Assembly: GCF_002943755.1 (NCBI RefSeq)
Contig: NZ_MQUB01000001.1
Span: forward strand, 1,042,501 to 1,106,500
DNA: 64,000 bases
Direction: 5' to 3'
From: Aureitalea marina
Lineage (GTDB): Bacteria > Bacteroidota > Bacteroidia > Flavobacteriales > Flavobacteriaceae
Part shown: piece after piece, positions 25,667 through 35,232 of the stretch
Position numbering within the stretch: the stretch's first letter is position 1
How the letters are laid out: the number at the start of each line of letters is the position of its first letter
Translations under genes and position numbers: made by a program
The notes under the pieces: generated by a model
The model's input: only the letters and a program-made list of their open reading frames with translations
Database searches by the model: none
Told to the model about the DNA's origin: nothing

Positions 25667-26200
25667 TTAATCCGAATCGATCTCCAAGGGGAGAAATTCT
25701 ACATCTACAGATTGCATCAACTGCTCCATGGTTAGATTGGCATCGCCAAACTCGGCAGGAACAACGGCAATTCGAAATATTTGGTCGTTCGTAAAGCCAC
25801 TTCCTAACCCATTGAGGTTGATATCTCCCTGTAAAAATAACAATACATCCAGAAATGTGTGATTAAAGGTGTATTGGAAGGATCCATTCTCCAAATAAAT
25901 GGTTTGGGGTAATTGACTCCAAACATCCAGGGTACCACCTTGGCCATCCGGAACTACATCCTCTAACCAGTAGACCAGGATAACGTCACTTTCGAACACC
26001 TCGATCCGATTGGGAAACACAACCAATTCCTGGAAGTTATTTCCGGCATTAAAACTGACCTGAGCCTCAAATACTTGGCCCAGGATATTGATACCATCAT
26101 TGCCAGGAGGTCCTGGAGGTCCCGGAGGTCCTGGATCGCCCGTACAGGCTGTGATGCCGATGGCTAAAAATACGAATGCTAATAGTCTGATATGTTTCAT
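25667..26200 (-). CDS. Collagen-like lipoprotein
   Basis: A 177-residue lipoprotein. From the ATG at 26200 (MKHIRLLAFVFLAIGITAC) the lipid cysteine is at ~19, directly followed by about five Gly-X-Y triplets (GDPGPPGPPGPPGNDG). The rest is beta-rich. This is a common Bacteroidota plan in which a short collagen-like stalk links lipid anchor and globular domain. The triplet run is too short for a stable collagen helix. Function unknown. Eight bases separate it from the msrB lipoprotein gene, so it may lead that unit. Confidence 0.75.
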   Translation of the reverse strand: MKHIRLLAFVFLAIGITACTGDPGPPGPPGPPGNDGINILGQVFEAQVSFNAGNNFQELVVFPNRIEVFESDVILVYWLEDVVPDGQGGTLDVWSQLPQTIYLENGSFQYTFNHTFLDVLLFLQGDINLNGLGSGFTNDQIFRIAVVPAEFGDANLTMEQLMQSVDVEFLPLEIDSD

Positions 26201-26337
26201 AATCATTGGGTTTTGTATTGAGAAATCAAAAGTCTTGCCATTTCTGAAGAGAACCAAAAAAAACAGCTCAAAGATTGGTATTAATTACGCTGAAATAGAA
26301 TAAATAGTATCTTTAATTGCTTTAATATCACAATTCA

Positions 26338-27162
26338 ATGATCTCCAAGCGACAACTTTGCCTTTCACTGACCTTTTTACTTTTTCTTAGTTGTAATACC
26401 AATCCGTTCACGGGCAAGAAGACCCTGGCCTTGGTTCCCAATTCCCAGATCTTTCCCATGGCTTTTCAGCAGTATGACGAGTTCTTAAGCCAGAGCAATG
26501 TGGTGAAAGGAACAGCGGAAGCCAGAATGGTGACCAATGTGGGTCAGAAGATCGCGGCAGCTGCAGAACGCTATCTGACAGCTCAAGGTTATGCGGGATA
26601 TCTGAAAGACTATGCCTGGGAATACAACCTTGTAAATGACGAGACAGTCAATGCCTGGTGTATGCCGGGAGGGAAGATCGTATTTTATACGGGAATATTG
26701 CCAATCACTCAAGGGGAAGTTGGCATTGCCACTGTGATGGGGCATGAAGTAGCACACGCATTGGCCAATCACGGACAGCAAAGAATGAGCGCCAGCCAGT
26801 TACAGGCCTTGGGAGCGGTAGCAGGGAATGTTGCCTTGAGCAATGATCCGGAGAATGTAGAGATCTTTAATCAGGCATATGGTATTGGATCCCAGGTAGG
26901 GGTGATGCTTCCATTTAGTCGAAGTCATGAATCTGAAGCAGATAAAATTGGTCTTTACTTGATGGCCATTGCAGGTTATGAACCTATGGAAGCTGTTCAG
27001 CTCTGGGAACGTATGAAGTCAAATAAAAATGGGGAAGCTCCACCGGAATTCCTCAGTACTCACCCATCTGACGACACCCGGATCTCTAACATTCAAGGTT
27101 GGGCGCCGGAAGCCAAGGCTGAAGCCCGTAAGTTTGGTGTCACCCAATTCAAAACTCAGTAA
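26338..27162 (+). CDS. M48 family metallopeptidase lipoprotein
   Basis: A 274-residue lipoprotein. The signal ends LFLSC (lipid cysteine 19), followed by NPFTGKKTLALVP, usual in this family. The zinc motif HEVAH (136-140) and the third-ligand segment HESEADKIGL (~197-206) are intact, so it should be active. It resembles the LoiP/YcaL and BepA catalytic domain without a TPR tail, consistent with outer-membrane protein quality control from the periplasm. It ends two bases before the transporter gene, in one likely operon. Confidence 0.88.
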   Translation: MISKRQLCLSLTFLLFLSCNTNPFTGKKTLALVPNSQIFPMAFQQYDEFLSQSNVVKGTAEARMVTNVGQKIAAAAERYLTAQGYAGYLKDYAWEYNLVNDETVNAWCMPGGKIVFYTGILPITQGEVGIATVMGHEVAHALANHGQQRMSASQLQALGAVAGNVALSNDPENVEIFNQAYGIGSQVGVMLPFSRSHESEADKIGLYLMAIAGYEPMEAVQLWERMKSNKNGEAPPEFLSTHPSDDTRISNIQGWAPEAKAEARKFGVTQFKTQ

Positions 27163-27164
27163 AC

Positions 27165-28489
27165 ATGCCTAACCTCCCTAAAGGAAGCAAGAAATTGCTT
27201 CACGCCTGGGCCTTTTACGACTGGGCCAATTCGGTCTATAGTCTGGTCATAGCCTCGGCCGTCTTTCCCATCTTTTATCAGGCCCTTTTCGAAAGTTCAG
27301 GTTTAAAGACAGTGGAAATTTTTGGAGGAAGCATTCGAAGTACTCCTTTGATCACTTATACCACGGCCTTAGCCTTCTTAGTGATTTCCCTCATCTCGCC
27401 CTTGCTGTCTGGTATAGCAGATTATGTCTCGAATAAGAAGATGTTCATGCGCTTCTTCTGCTACCTGGGGGCGCTTTCCTGTATGGGCTTGTATTTCTTC
27501 TCCCTGGATAGGTTGTATTTCAGCCTCATCCTTTATTTTCTTGGTTTGATAGGATTTTGGGGTAGTCTGGTTTTTTACAATTCCTATCTGCCGGATATTG
27601 CGCATCCGGAGCAACAAGACCGCTTGAGCGCCAAAGGGTATTCCTTAGGGTATATCGGTAGTGTGATCCTCTTGCTGATCAACCTGGGTATGGTCATGTT
27701 CCCAGAATTATTTGGCTTTGGAGATGGGGAGAGGCCAGTATGAAGGCCATGCGAATCTCCTTTGTCATGGTAGGTCTGTGGTGGATCGGATTCAGTCAAT
27801 ATTCTTTTAAATACCTGCCTAAAGGAGTAGGTGAGGCTAAAAAGGCTCATCCGCGCTTTATGCTGAACGGTTTTCTGGAATTACAGACTGTCTATCGCTC
27901 TTTGTCCAACAATAAGAGACTTAAGCGCTACCTGGGGGCCTTCTTTGTGTACAGTATGGCTGTGCAGACAGTGATGCTGGTTGCGACCTATTTTGGTGAA
28001 CAAGAGATCGGTTGGGGAAGTTCCGAGGAGAAGACCATGGGATTGATCATCAGTATTTTGATCATACAGTTGGTGGCCGTTGCCGGTGCTACTTTAACCT
28101 CCCGGGCTTCAGAACGGTATGGCAACATCCCAACCCTGATCGTGATCAACCTGATTTGGGTGATGATCTGTGTGATCGCCTATTTCATTGTGACCCCGGT
28201 GCAGTTCTACGCCACGGCAGGTATAGTTGGTCTGGTCATGGGCGGGATTCAGGCTCTGTCTCGATCTACCTATTCCAAATTCTTGCCGGAGACCAAGGAT
28301 ACCACCTCCTACTTCAGCTTCTACGATGTGACCGAAAAGATCGGGATTGTGATCGGAATGCTCTTGTATGGCCTGATCGATCAGATCACAGGAAGTATGC
28401 GGAATTCCGTGATATTTCTAGTGGTGTTCTTTGGGCTTGGAGTCATCTTGCTGATCCGCGTCCCTAAAAATGAAGAAAGGACCGCTTAA
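27165..28489 (+). pseudogene. MFS transporter (UMF1/Atg22-like), interrupted by a frameshift
   Basis: Two overlapping frames (27165-27743, 192 aa; 27740-28489, 249 aa) together form one MFS protein of the UMF1/Atg22-like type. The first has AWAFYDWANSVYS and five helices. The second resumes with MKAMRISFVMVGLWWIGFSQ, a sequence normally continuous with the first. The break is at a run of four Gs (27726-27729); one more G would restore the frame and read GDGGEASMKAM. The overlap is ATGA at 27740-27743, so a re-initiated second half is conceivable, but the split falls between helices 5 and 6 rather than between the two six-helix halves. A sequencing error in the G-run, a real pseudogene or a split gene are all possible. 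Confidence 0.7.
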
Positions 28490-28502
28490 TGCGGCCCTTT
28501 CG
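28477..28502 (+). terminator. Possible terminator at the end of the MFS gene
   Basis: AAGG-A-CCGC and GCGG-C-CCTT pair with one mismatch around the stop codon, followed by only three Ts. It is weak. Confidence 0.35.
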
Positions 28503-28523
28503 GTTGGCTATCAAATTAGTCGT

Positions 28524-29258
28524 TTAGTTGTTTGAGGTGATACTACCTGAACCGGAAGCTTTGGTATCACTTTGTTCCGGGTTACCTCTGTATTCAATAT
28601 CACCAGATCCTGCCACACGTGCAATAATAGAGCTATTGGCAACTACCTTGGCATCTCCGGAGCCTGAAATTGATACATCTGTATTCTGGGCCTCAAGGCC
28701 AAAACCTTTATAATCGCCACTACCACTAATTGCAAGGTCAAGGTCTACGGTTTTCCCGCTTAATTCTATATCGCCAGAACCGGTCACTCTTACTTTGGCC
28801 TTACCAGAATTGATATCCAGGATGACATCTCCAGAACCAGTAACACTTATAGCCATGTTTTGGGAATCGATGGTGTCTTTAGTGTCGATGTCTCCCGAAC
28901 CCGTAAGAGCTACCTCCGAGATGTCCTGGAAGGGAACAGTTACATGGATTCCTTTCTTGGTCTTCAGATTGTAACCTTTTTTGGTCGCGATGACCAGGGA
29001 ACTACCCTTGACCTGGATATCCAGGTACTCGTGCAGGTTGTCGTCTGTTGTCACCTGTACTGCGCCTTCAGTTCCTCTTTCCAAATGGATGTCCATAGAA
29101 CCAACACCTTTCACGGCATCATAGCTTCCGGTATTGACGGTTTTGGTGGTTACATTACCATTTCCGGTCACTTTCTTACTGCCCCATTGGGCAAATACAC
29201 TACTGGTTCCTCCTACTATAAGCAGGGTACAAAGGATGGTTTTGATCGTGGTTTTCAT
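28524..29258 (-). CDS. Head GIN-domain (DUF2807) exported protein
   Basis: A 244-residue exported protein with signal peptide ending VFAQ (~24). The rest is a right-handed beta-helix of the head-GIN/putative auto-transporter adhesin type (DUF2807), with six or more GSGD turns spaced ~20 residues apart (ALTGSGDID, SVTGSGDVI, RVTGSGDIE, AISGSGDYK, SISGSGDAK, RVAGSGDIE). The regular Ser-Gly-Asp corners suggest metal or surface contacts, but the function is unknown. It is the last gene of the sigma-factor operon. Confidence 0.8.
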   Translation of the reverse strand: MKTTIKTILCTLLIVGGTSSVFAQWGSKKVTGNGNVTTKTVNTGSYDAVKGVGSMDIHLERGTEGAVQVTTDDNLHEYLDIQVKGSSLVIATKKGYNLKTKKGIHVTVPFQDISEVALTGSGDIDTKDTIDSQNMAISVTGSGDVILDINSGKAKVRVTGSGDIELSGKTVDLDLAISGSGDYKGFGLEAQNTDVSISGSGDAKVVANSSIIARVAGSGDIEYRGNPEQSDTKASGSGSITSNN

Positions 29259-29279
29259 TGTACTGTCGTTTTTTGATTT

Positions 29280-30365
29280 TTAGTATTTCTTAAGGGTAAC
29301 TCCTCCGTATTCTGAATTTACGTAGATGGTGTTACCGGATCCTTTAGTTCCGTGGTATCCTTTATAGGTCTTACGGCTATTCTCTTTGTGGGTGTGTTGC
29401 ATCTCTACCAGCTCTTCACCTTTAAGGCTGGCATAGCGTAGGTCTAGATCGAAATCAAAGCTGTATCCGCTTTCAAAACCGATCTTGATGCCCGCATAGT
29501 CCGATTCGATATTGATGTCGCCACCACTGCTGGTTACCCGGTCTACCGAAATGGAGCCGTAGTCTGCACTGACTGTCAGGTCTCCGTTCAGTTTACCGAT
29601 TCTGAGTGGAATATAATCTCCGCTCCCGTCCATATTGGTCACTTCACCAACTGTGAGCTTGCCATAGTCACAGCTATAATCCAGGGTATGCACTTCCATA
29701 ACCTCACTTTTGGTGTAATCTGCATTCAGATCTAAGGCCTCAGTTCGTTCCAGGGTAAAGTTGGAATAATCCGCATTGATGGAGCCGGTCTTCATATATC
29801 CGATGGTGGAATTCTTGGTGTAATCAAAGTTCAGATCGTTATTGTCTCCCATCAACTCTCCAATATTAAGCTGCCCGTAGTCACAACTGATCTCTGCTCT
29901 TCCTTCGATCCGATTCAGATTGATAGGGCCGTAGTCATTGCTCAGGTCTACAGAATTGGTCACAGGCACCTTAATGGTGTAATTGATCTCCATGCTGACG
30001 TTGTTATTGTTGTTACCCCACCAGTTCCAACCTTTTTTCTTTCCGTTGAAAACTGTCCTGGCACTAACCCCTGATGCATTTCCTGAGAATTCTACATCGA
30101 TGTCATCCAATTTCTTTTGGACCTTCTCTTCGTTATTTCCGTTGGTCTTAATTACTACCTCAATAACGGTTCTGTTCTCGTTCCAGCTTACCACGTCAAT
30201 GTTTCCATAGCTATTGCTCACGGTCAAACTGGCGTTGGTATTTACAGTATATTCTTTGTTCAGTTTCTTTTCTTTGGTGTACTTACCCTTTAATTTACCG
30301 CCTGTTGCCAGTACCATAGCCGGTACCATCAACAACAGCATCAGGGCATTAAATGGTCGTCTCAT
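29280..30365 (-). CDS. DUF4097-like beta-helix exported protein
   Basis: A 361-residue protein with signal peptide MRRPFNALMLLLMVPAMVLA and repeated beta strands of the type DYGPINLNRIEG, DYGQLNIGEL and DYGSISVDRV, spaced 20-25 residues, which indicate a beta-helix of the DUF4097/putative-adhesin class. The ATG at 30365 overlaps the end of the anti-sigma-like gene by 17 bases. The longer frame to 30449 overlaps it much further and lacks a signal peptide. In flavobacteria this gene regularly follows an ECF sigma/anti-sigma pair, so it is probably a target of that regulator. Function unknown. Confidence 0.75.
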   Translation of the reverse strand: MRRPFNALMLLLMVPAMVLATGGKLKGKYTKEKKLNKEYTVNTNASLTVSNSYGNIDVVSWNENRTVIEVVIKTNGNNEEKVQKKLDDIDVEFSGNASGVSARTVFNGKKKGWNWWGNNNNNVSMEINYTIKVPVTNSVDLSNDYGPINLNRIEGRAEISCDYGQLNIGELMGDNNDLNFDYTKNSTIGYMKTGSINADYSNFTLERTEALDLNADYTKSEVMEVHTLDYSCDYGKLTVGEVTNMDGSGDYIPLRIGKLNGDLTVSADYGSISVDRVTSSGGDINIESDYAGIKIGFESGYSFDFDLDLRYASLKGEELVEMQHTHKENSRKTYKGYHGTKGSGNTIYVNSEYGGVTLKKY

Positions 30366-30900
30366 TTCTATTCGCTTTAAGTGTTTCAATTTGTTCAATA
30401 GTTTGAATGACCTCTTGCAGTAGTTCGATACGATCCTGGAAATTGGCAATCATCGCATTGATCACTCTTTTGTCATTTCCACTTTCTTTGAGATCTACTT
30501 TGAGTTGGTCGTAGTTCTGCTCCAGAAGATCCAGTCGGGTCAAAGCATCATCAATGATCGCTTTGGTCTCTTCGGTCTCAAATCCTTTAAGGGTAGCCAG
30601 TTCTTCATTGATGGTTGTAACGAAGAACGACTCGGCCTGCTCCATTTCAGGAGATACAGAGGCGAGCTCTGCAGAATTATCTTCAGGTTCTAATACCGAG
30701 ATCCCCAATGAGATCAACACCAGGAAGCCGGCTGCTATACTCAATGGCTTCCACCAATTACGCTTGTTCTTAGCTGGTTTCCCCTGCTGCTGGTTCAGTC
30801 GAGACATAAACCTGGCTTGATGCCCCTGGGGGGTATCGTGTAGGTCCAATTGCCCTTCTAACTCCTCAAATAATCGATCTATCTGGTCCTTATTACTCAT
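30349..30900 (-). CDS. Putative membrane anti-sigma factor
   Basis: A 183-residue protein with a cytoplasmic N-terminal region (~70 residues), one transmembrane helix (about 72-88, LSIAAGFLVLISLGISVL), and a helical periplasmic part rich in Glu and Leu (residues 100-175). No classic zinc HxxxCxxC motif is present. Identification as the anti-sigma factor rests on its size, single helix and position: the start overlaps the stop of the ECF sigma gene by 8 bases. Confidence 0.6.
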   Translation of the reverse strand: MSNKDQIDRLFEELEGQLDLHDTPQGHQARFMSRLNQQQGKPAKNKRNWWKPLSIAAGFLVLISLGISVLEPEDNSAELASVSPEMEQAESFFVTTINEELATLKGFETEETKAIIDDALTRLDLLEQNYDQLKVDLKESGNDKRVINAMIANFQDRIELLQEVIQTIEQIETLKANRNETTI

Positions 30901-31456
30901 GATGAATAATTAATTTCTTTCGTAAACTTTCTTTGGCTCGTGAAATCATTGTACGGCAGTTGGCGTAACTAATGTCCATGATCTGGCAGATCTCTTCGTA
31001 GTCAAAGCCTTCTACAAAATGAAGACTGAGTATCTGACGATAGCTATGATGAAGCTCATTCATGGTTTCCATGAGTTGACTGACCTGAACCTGGGCATAA
31101 TCCTCAGCATCCAGCCCGTCATTTGCTTCATCGGCGGCCAAAGGAATATTCTCATCAGACACAGTGCTGATACGCTGTGCCTTTCTGAATTGCGCAATGC
31201 TATTATTGACCACGATCCGTTTTAGCCAGGCACCAAAAGAAGCTTCTCCTTTGTAGGTGTCCAGTTTCTGGAAGGCGGTCAGGAAAGATTCCTGCATCAC
31301 ATCCTCGGCCTCTGCAATGTCTTTGACTATGCGTAGTGCCGTGTTGTACATGGCGCGCTGATAGCGGTTGTATACTTCCAGCTGTGCCAATTGATTTCCA
31401 TCTTGACAAAGAACAAGTAACGATTCAATATTCTGTTTGGTTAGTGTCAAAAACAT
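30893..31456 (-). CDS. ECF-type RNA polymerase sigma factor
   Basis: A 187-residue sigma-70 family protein. Region 2 contains NTALRIVKDIAEAEDVMQESFLTAFQKL with the usual AEDVxQE/SF motif. Region 4 has YRQILSLHFVEGFDYEEICQI followed by the recognition helix ISYANCRTMISRAKESLRKKL. There is no region 1.1 or 3. It heads an operon with the anti-sigma-like membrane protein and the two beta-helix exported proteins. Stress or envelope signal unknown. Confidence 0.88.
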   Translation of the reverse strand: MFLTLTKQNIESLLVLCQDGNQLAQLEVYNRYQRAMYNTALRIVKDIAEAEDVMQESFLTAFQKLDTYKGEASFGAWLKRIVVNNSIAQFRKAQRISTVSDENIPLAADEANDGLDAEDYAQVQVSQLMETMNELHHSYRQILSLHFVEGFDYEEICQIMDISYANCRTMISRAKESLRKKLIIHHE

Positions 31457-31668
31457 GATCGTTTATGCTAAGGATAGACCCTTAATTAAAATGTTACACT
31501 CCGAAAGATTAAAGTTAGGGAAGTGGCACAACTATTGAAACATTAGAACGTAGAAGACTGAACAAAATCCCTGAATAACAAGGTTTTACAATTTAGTTAG
31601 CACAAAACAAAGAATAAGAAGTTTCTGAAACCCCTATTTCTGGGTGACAGAATGTCCTGATAATACAT

Positions 31669-34119
31669 ATGGCCAGAACAAAATTGATAACACTAGACAG
31701 TTTGTCATTGCAGGAATTCCAGGAGGATGCCGAGTTAATTCCATTGATGACCCCAGAGGATGAAGATGCAATGGATAAGGAAGAAGTCCCGGAATCCTTG
31801 CCTATCCTTCCCCTTAGAAATACCGTACTATTCCCTGGAGTGGTTATTCCGATCACAGCGGGAAGAGATAAGTCCATCCAATTGATCAATGAGACCAACC
31901 GGGGGAATAAGATAATCGGGGTGGTATCTCAAAAGGAAGAAGTACAGGAGGATCCTCAGCTTCAAGACCTCAATACGGTAGGAACGGTAGCAAGGATATT
32001 GAGGGTACTCAAGATGCCCGATGGTAACACTACCGTTGTGATCCAAGGTCAAAAACGCTTTGAGATCTCCCAATTGACCACCACCGAGCCTTATCTGACG
32101 GCTACCGTCAACCCAGTCCCGGAAGCAAGGCCTTCTGCAGACAATGAAGAATTCCAGGCCATTATCGAGTCAATCAAGGAGATGGCCCTGGAGATCATTA
32201 AGGATAGTCCGAACATTCCTTCTGAGGCTTCGTTTGCCATCAAGAACATAGAGAGCAACTCATTCCTGATCAATTTTGTGTCGTCCAATTTGAATATTTC
32301 TGTAGAGGACAAACAGAAACTGTTGGAGATCAATGATCTGAAAGAACGAGCTTTAGCTATCCTCAAACACATGAATGTGGAGTTGCAACGGCTCAACCTA
32401 CGTCAGGATATCCAATCAAAAGTAGAGAGCGATATCAACCAACAACAGAGAGAATACTTCCTGCAACAGCAAATGAAGACCATACAGGAAGAATTGGGTG
32501 GAAATGCTCATCAGGTGGAGATCCAGGAATTGCGGGACAAGGCAAAAACCAAGGATTGGCAAGAAGAGGTTGCTGAACACTTCGAAAAAGAGATCTCCAA
32601 GTTGGAGCGAATGAATCCACAGGTTGCCGAATATGGTATTCAGCGGAATTACCTGGACCTGATCTTGGAGTTACCCTGGAACGAGATCAGCCAGGATCAA
32701 TTCGATCTCAAACGGGCTAGAAAAATACTAGATCGCGATCATTATGGCCTGGACGATGTCAAAGACCGGATCGTCGAATATCTGGCGGTACTTAAACTTA
32801 GACAGGACATGAAGTCTCCTATTCTCTGTCTGTACGGACCGCCGGGAGTAGGTAAAACTTCATTAGGAAAATCCATAGCCGAGGCTTTGGGCAGGGAGTA
32901 TGTACGTATGTCACTTGGCGGTTTACGGGACGAAGCGGAGATCAGGGGCCACAGAAAAACCTATATCGGGGCCATGCCAGGCCGGATCGTTCAGAACATC
33001 AAAAAGGCCGGTAAAAGCAATCCGGTATTTGTCCTGGATGAGATCGACAAGCTTTCGGTAGGTAGTCAAGGTGACCCTTCGTCTGCTATGCTGGAGGTTC
33101 TTGATCCCGAGCAGAACATGGAATTTCACGATAATTTCCTGGAACTGGGATACGATCTGTCCAAGGTATTATTTATCGCTACCTGTAATAGCTTGAGCAC
33201 CATTCAACCTGCTCTTAGGGACAGGATGGAAATCATCGAGGTCTCAGGTTATACCATAGAAGAGAAGGTGGAGATCGCCAAACAGCATCTGTTGCCCAAG
33301 CAATTGGAAGAACACGGACTCAAATCTGATCACCTCAAGATCGGGAAGAGACAATTGGAACGCATCGTAGAAGGGTATACCCGGGAAAGCGGAGTGAGAA
33401 CCCTTGAAAAGCAAATTGCGAAGATGGTTCGGTATGCGGCCATGAAGATCGCGATGGAGGAGAAGTACGAGACCAAGGTCACGGAGGAAATTATCATACA
33501 GGTATTAGGAGCTCCTAAATTAGAGCGAGACCGATACGAGAACCACGATGTGGCCGGGGTGGTTACCGGATTAGCCTGGACTCGGGTAGGAGGAGACATT
33601 CTCTATATAGAATCTGCTCTATCCAAAGGAAAAGGACAATTGACCATGACCGGAAACTTGGGTAAGGTGATGAAGGAATCGGCAACTATTGCCCTGGAAT
33701 ATATCAAGTCCAATGCTGATCTATTCGGCATTGACCCGGTTCTATTCGAGAAGTATAACGTGCATATTCACGTTCCGGAAGGAGCCACACCAAAAGATGG
33801 ACCCAGCGCCGGGATCACCATGCTGACTTCTCTTGTATCACTATTCACCCAGCGACGAGTGCGCAGGAACCTCGCTATGACAGGGGAGATCACCCTGAGA
33901 GGAAAAGTACTGCCAGTAGGAGGAATCAAGGAGAAGATCTTAGCCGCCAAGCGCGCTCGTATCAAGGAGATCATACTCTGTGAAGAGAACAAACGAGACA
34001 TAGACGAGATCAAGCCGCGCTACCTCAAAGGATTGACCTTTCATTATGTCAGAGAGATGAATGAAGTTCTGGAAGTAGCCCTGCTGAAGAACAAGGTGAG
34101 CAAGGCCAAGGTCCTTTAG
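31669..34119 (+). CDS. lon: Lon endopeptidase La
   Basis: An 816-residue LonA protease that degrades damaged and regulatory proteins with ATP. It has an N-terminal substrate-binding domain (~45-250), AAA+ module with Walker [10 protein letters not shown] (from ~390), and C-terminal serine protease domain. The catalytic dyad is S713 in DGPSAGI and K756 in GGIKEKI, spaced as in E. coli Lon. The extreme N-terminus carries an acidic extension ([21 protein letters not shown]) typical of Bacteroidota Lon. Gene alone on the plus strand. Confidence 0.95.
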   Translation: MARTKLITLDSLSLQEFQEDAELIPLMTPEDEDAMDKEEVPESLPILPLRNTVLFPGVVIPITAGRDKSIQLINETNRGNKIIGVVSQKEEVQEDPQLQDLNTVGTVARILRVLKMPDGNTTVVIQGQKRFEISQLTTTEPYLTATVNPVPEARPSADNEEFQAIIESIKEMALEIIKDSPNIPSEASFAIKNIESNSFLINFVSSNLNISVEDKQKLLEINDLKERALAILKHMNVELQRLNLRQDIQSKVESDINQQQREYFLQQQMKTIQEELGGNAHQVEIQELRDKAKTKDWQEEVAEHFEKEISKLERMNPQVAEYGIQRNYLDLILELPWNEISQDQFDLKRARKILDRDHYGLDDVKDRIVEYLAVLKLRQDMKSPILCLYGPPGVGKTSLGKSIAEALGREYVRMSLGGLRDEAEIRGHRKTYIGAMPGRIVQNIKKAGKSNPVFVLDEIDKLSVGSQGDPSSAMLEVLDPEQNMEFHDNFLELGYDLSKVLFIATCNSLSTIQPALRDRMEIIEVSGYTIEEKVEIAKQHLLPKQLEEHGLKSDHLKIGKRQLERIVEGYTRESGVRTLEKQIAKMVRYAAMKIAMEEKYETKVTEEIIIQVLGAPKLERDRYENHDVAGVVTGLAWTRVGGDILYIESALSKGKGQLTMTGNLGKVMKESATIALEYIKSNADLFGIDPVLFEKYNVHIHVPEGATPKDGPSAGITMLTSLVSLFTQRRVRRNLAMTGEITLRGKVLPVGGIKEKILAAKRARIKEIILCEENKRDIDEIKPRYLKGLTFHYVREMNEVLEVALLKNKVSKAKVL

Positions 34120-34200
34120 TCCGGAGAACTCTTTAAAAGCCGTCTACAATTTCCTAATATTGCAGACGTTTAAGTTCACAGGAAAAGGTACCTTGTTTAC

Positions 34201-35232
34201 ATGCACTTACGGTCTGCCCTTATCGTAGTCCTCTTACTGCTGTTTGTTCGATCCGAATCGGTCGCTCAGATCGGGGGACGGGCAACCTATCAATTCCTGA
34301 ACCTGGTAAACTCACCAAGACAAGCCGCTTTGGGTGGCAAAACTGTTACCAATTACGATTACGACCCTACCCAGGGACTTTTCAATCCGGCTGCCATCAA
34401 TTGGGAGATGGACAACCAACTCTCCCTGAACTACACCAATTATTTGGGGGATGTGAATTATGGTACGGCTGCATTTGCCTATCAGTGGGATAGACGACGG
34501 ACACAGGTGATCCATGCGGGAGTGACCTACGTGAATTACGGTCAGTTTGACGGTTATGACGAATTAGGTAACGCCACCGACACTTTTAGCGGAGGGGAAG
34601 TTGCTCTTTCTGTTGGTCACGCTAGGAATATCGCCTTTACCAATTTTCATGTGGGTGCCAATTTGAAGTTCATCTCTTCTAAATTAGAACAATATTCCTC
34701 CTTCGGTGTAGCTGTGGACTTGGGCGTTTTTTATTTGTACGAACCCTGGGACCTGAATATTACCCTGGTAGCACGTAACCTGGGATCACAGATCACACCT
34801 TACGAGAATACCTACGAGAAATTACCCTTCGAGATGATCTTCGGGATCTCTCAAATATTGCCCAACGTTCCCATTCGCTGGCATTTCACAATGGATAACT
34901 TGCAGCGCTGGGACATCGCCTATTCCAATCCCAATAGGGAAGAGACCGATCTGGAAGGTAATACCACCGAAGAGAACATCAATTTCTTTGACGAAGCCCT
35001 AAGGCACATGATCCTGGGAATAGAATTGTTTCCGGAAAAAGGATTCAACATTCGTCTGGGATATAATTTTAGAAGGGGGGAAGAACTGAGAATTGTTGAA
35101 CAACGGGCGTTTGCAGGCATAAGTGGAGGGTTCTCTATTAAGCTAAATAAGCTCAGGCTGAGTTACACCTATGCAAAATACAGCCGGGCCGCTGCTTCCA
35201 GTCATTTCGGATTAAATATTAATTTGCAGTAG
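34201..35232 (+). CDS. porQ: Type IX secretion system protein PorQ
   Basis: A 343-residue outer-membrane protein with a signal peptide (to about SVAQ, residue 23), then GGRATYQFLNLVNSPRQAALGG, the family's N-terminal mark, and a beta-barrel ending in aromatic-rich strands. PorQ works with PorU/V/Z in attaching T9SS cargo to the cell surface. The order porQ-cmk is conserved in flavobacteria; the stop shares one base with the cmk start. A T9SS cargo is encoded at 7.5-9.4 kb. Confidence 0.85.
   Translation: MHLRSALIVVLLLLFVRSESVAQIGGRATYQFLNLVNSPRQAALGGKTVTNYDYDPTQGLFNPAAINWEMDNQLSLNYTNYLGDVNYGTAAFAYQWDRRRTQVIHAGVTYVNYGQFDGYDELGNATDTFSGGEVALSVGHARNIAFTNFHVGANLKFISSKLEQYSSFGVAVDLGVFYLYEPWDLNITLVARNLGSQITPYENTYEKLPFEMIFGISQILPNVPIRWHFTMDNLQRWDIAYSNPNREETDLEGNTTEENINFFDEALRHMILGIELFPEKGFNIRLGYNFRRGEELRIVEQRAFAGISGGFSIKLNKLRLSYTYAKYSRAAASSHFGLNINLQ

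Noticed and set aside
27720-27743. Programmed frameshift in the MFS gene
   Set aside because: No classical X XXY YYZ slippery heptamer in the required frame and no stem just downstream; a base error or mutation is simpler.
28012-28467. 151-residue plus-strand frame inside the second part of the MFS gene
   Set aside because: Asp/Arg-rich frame-shifted reading of the transporter; the transporter frame is supported by membrane helices and family sequence.
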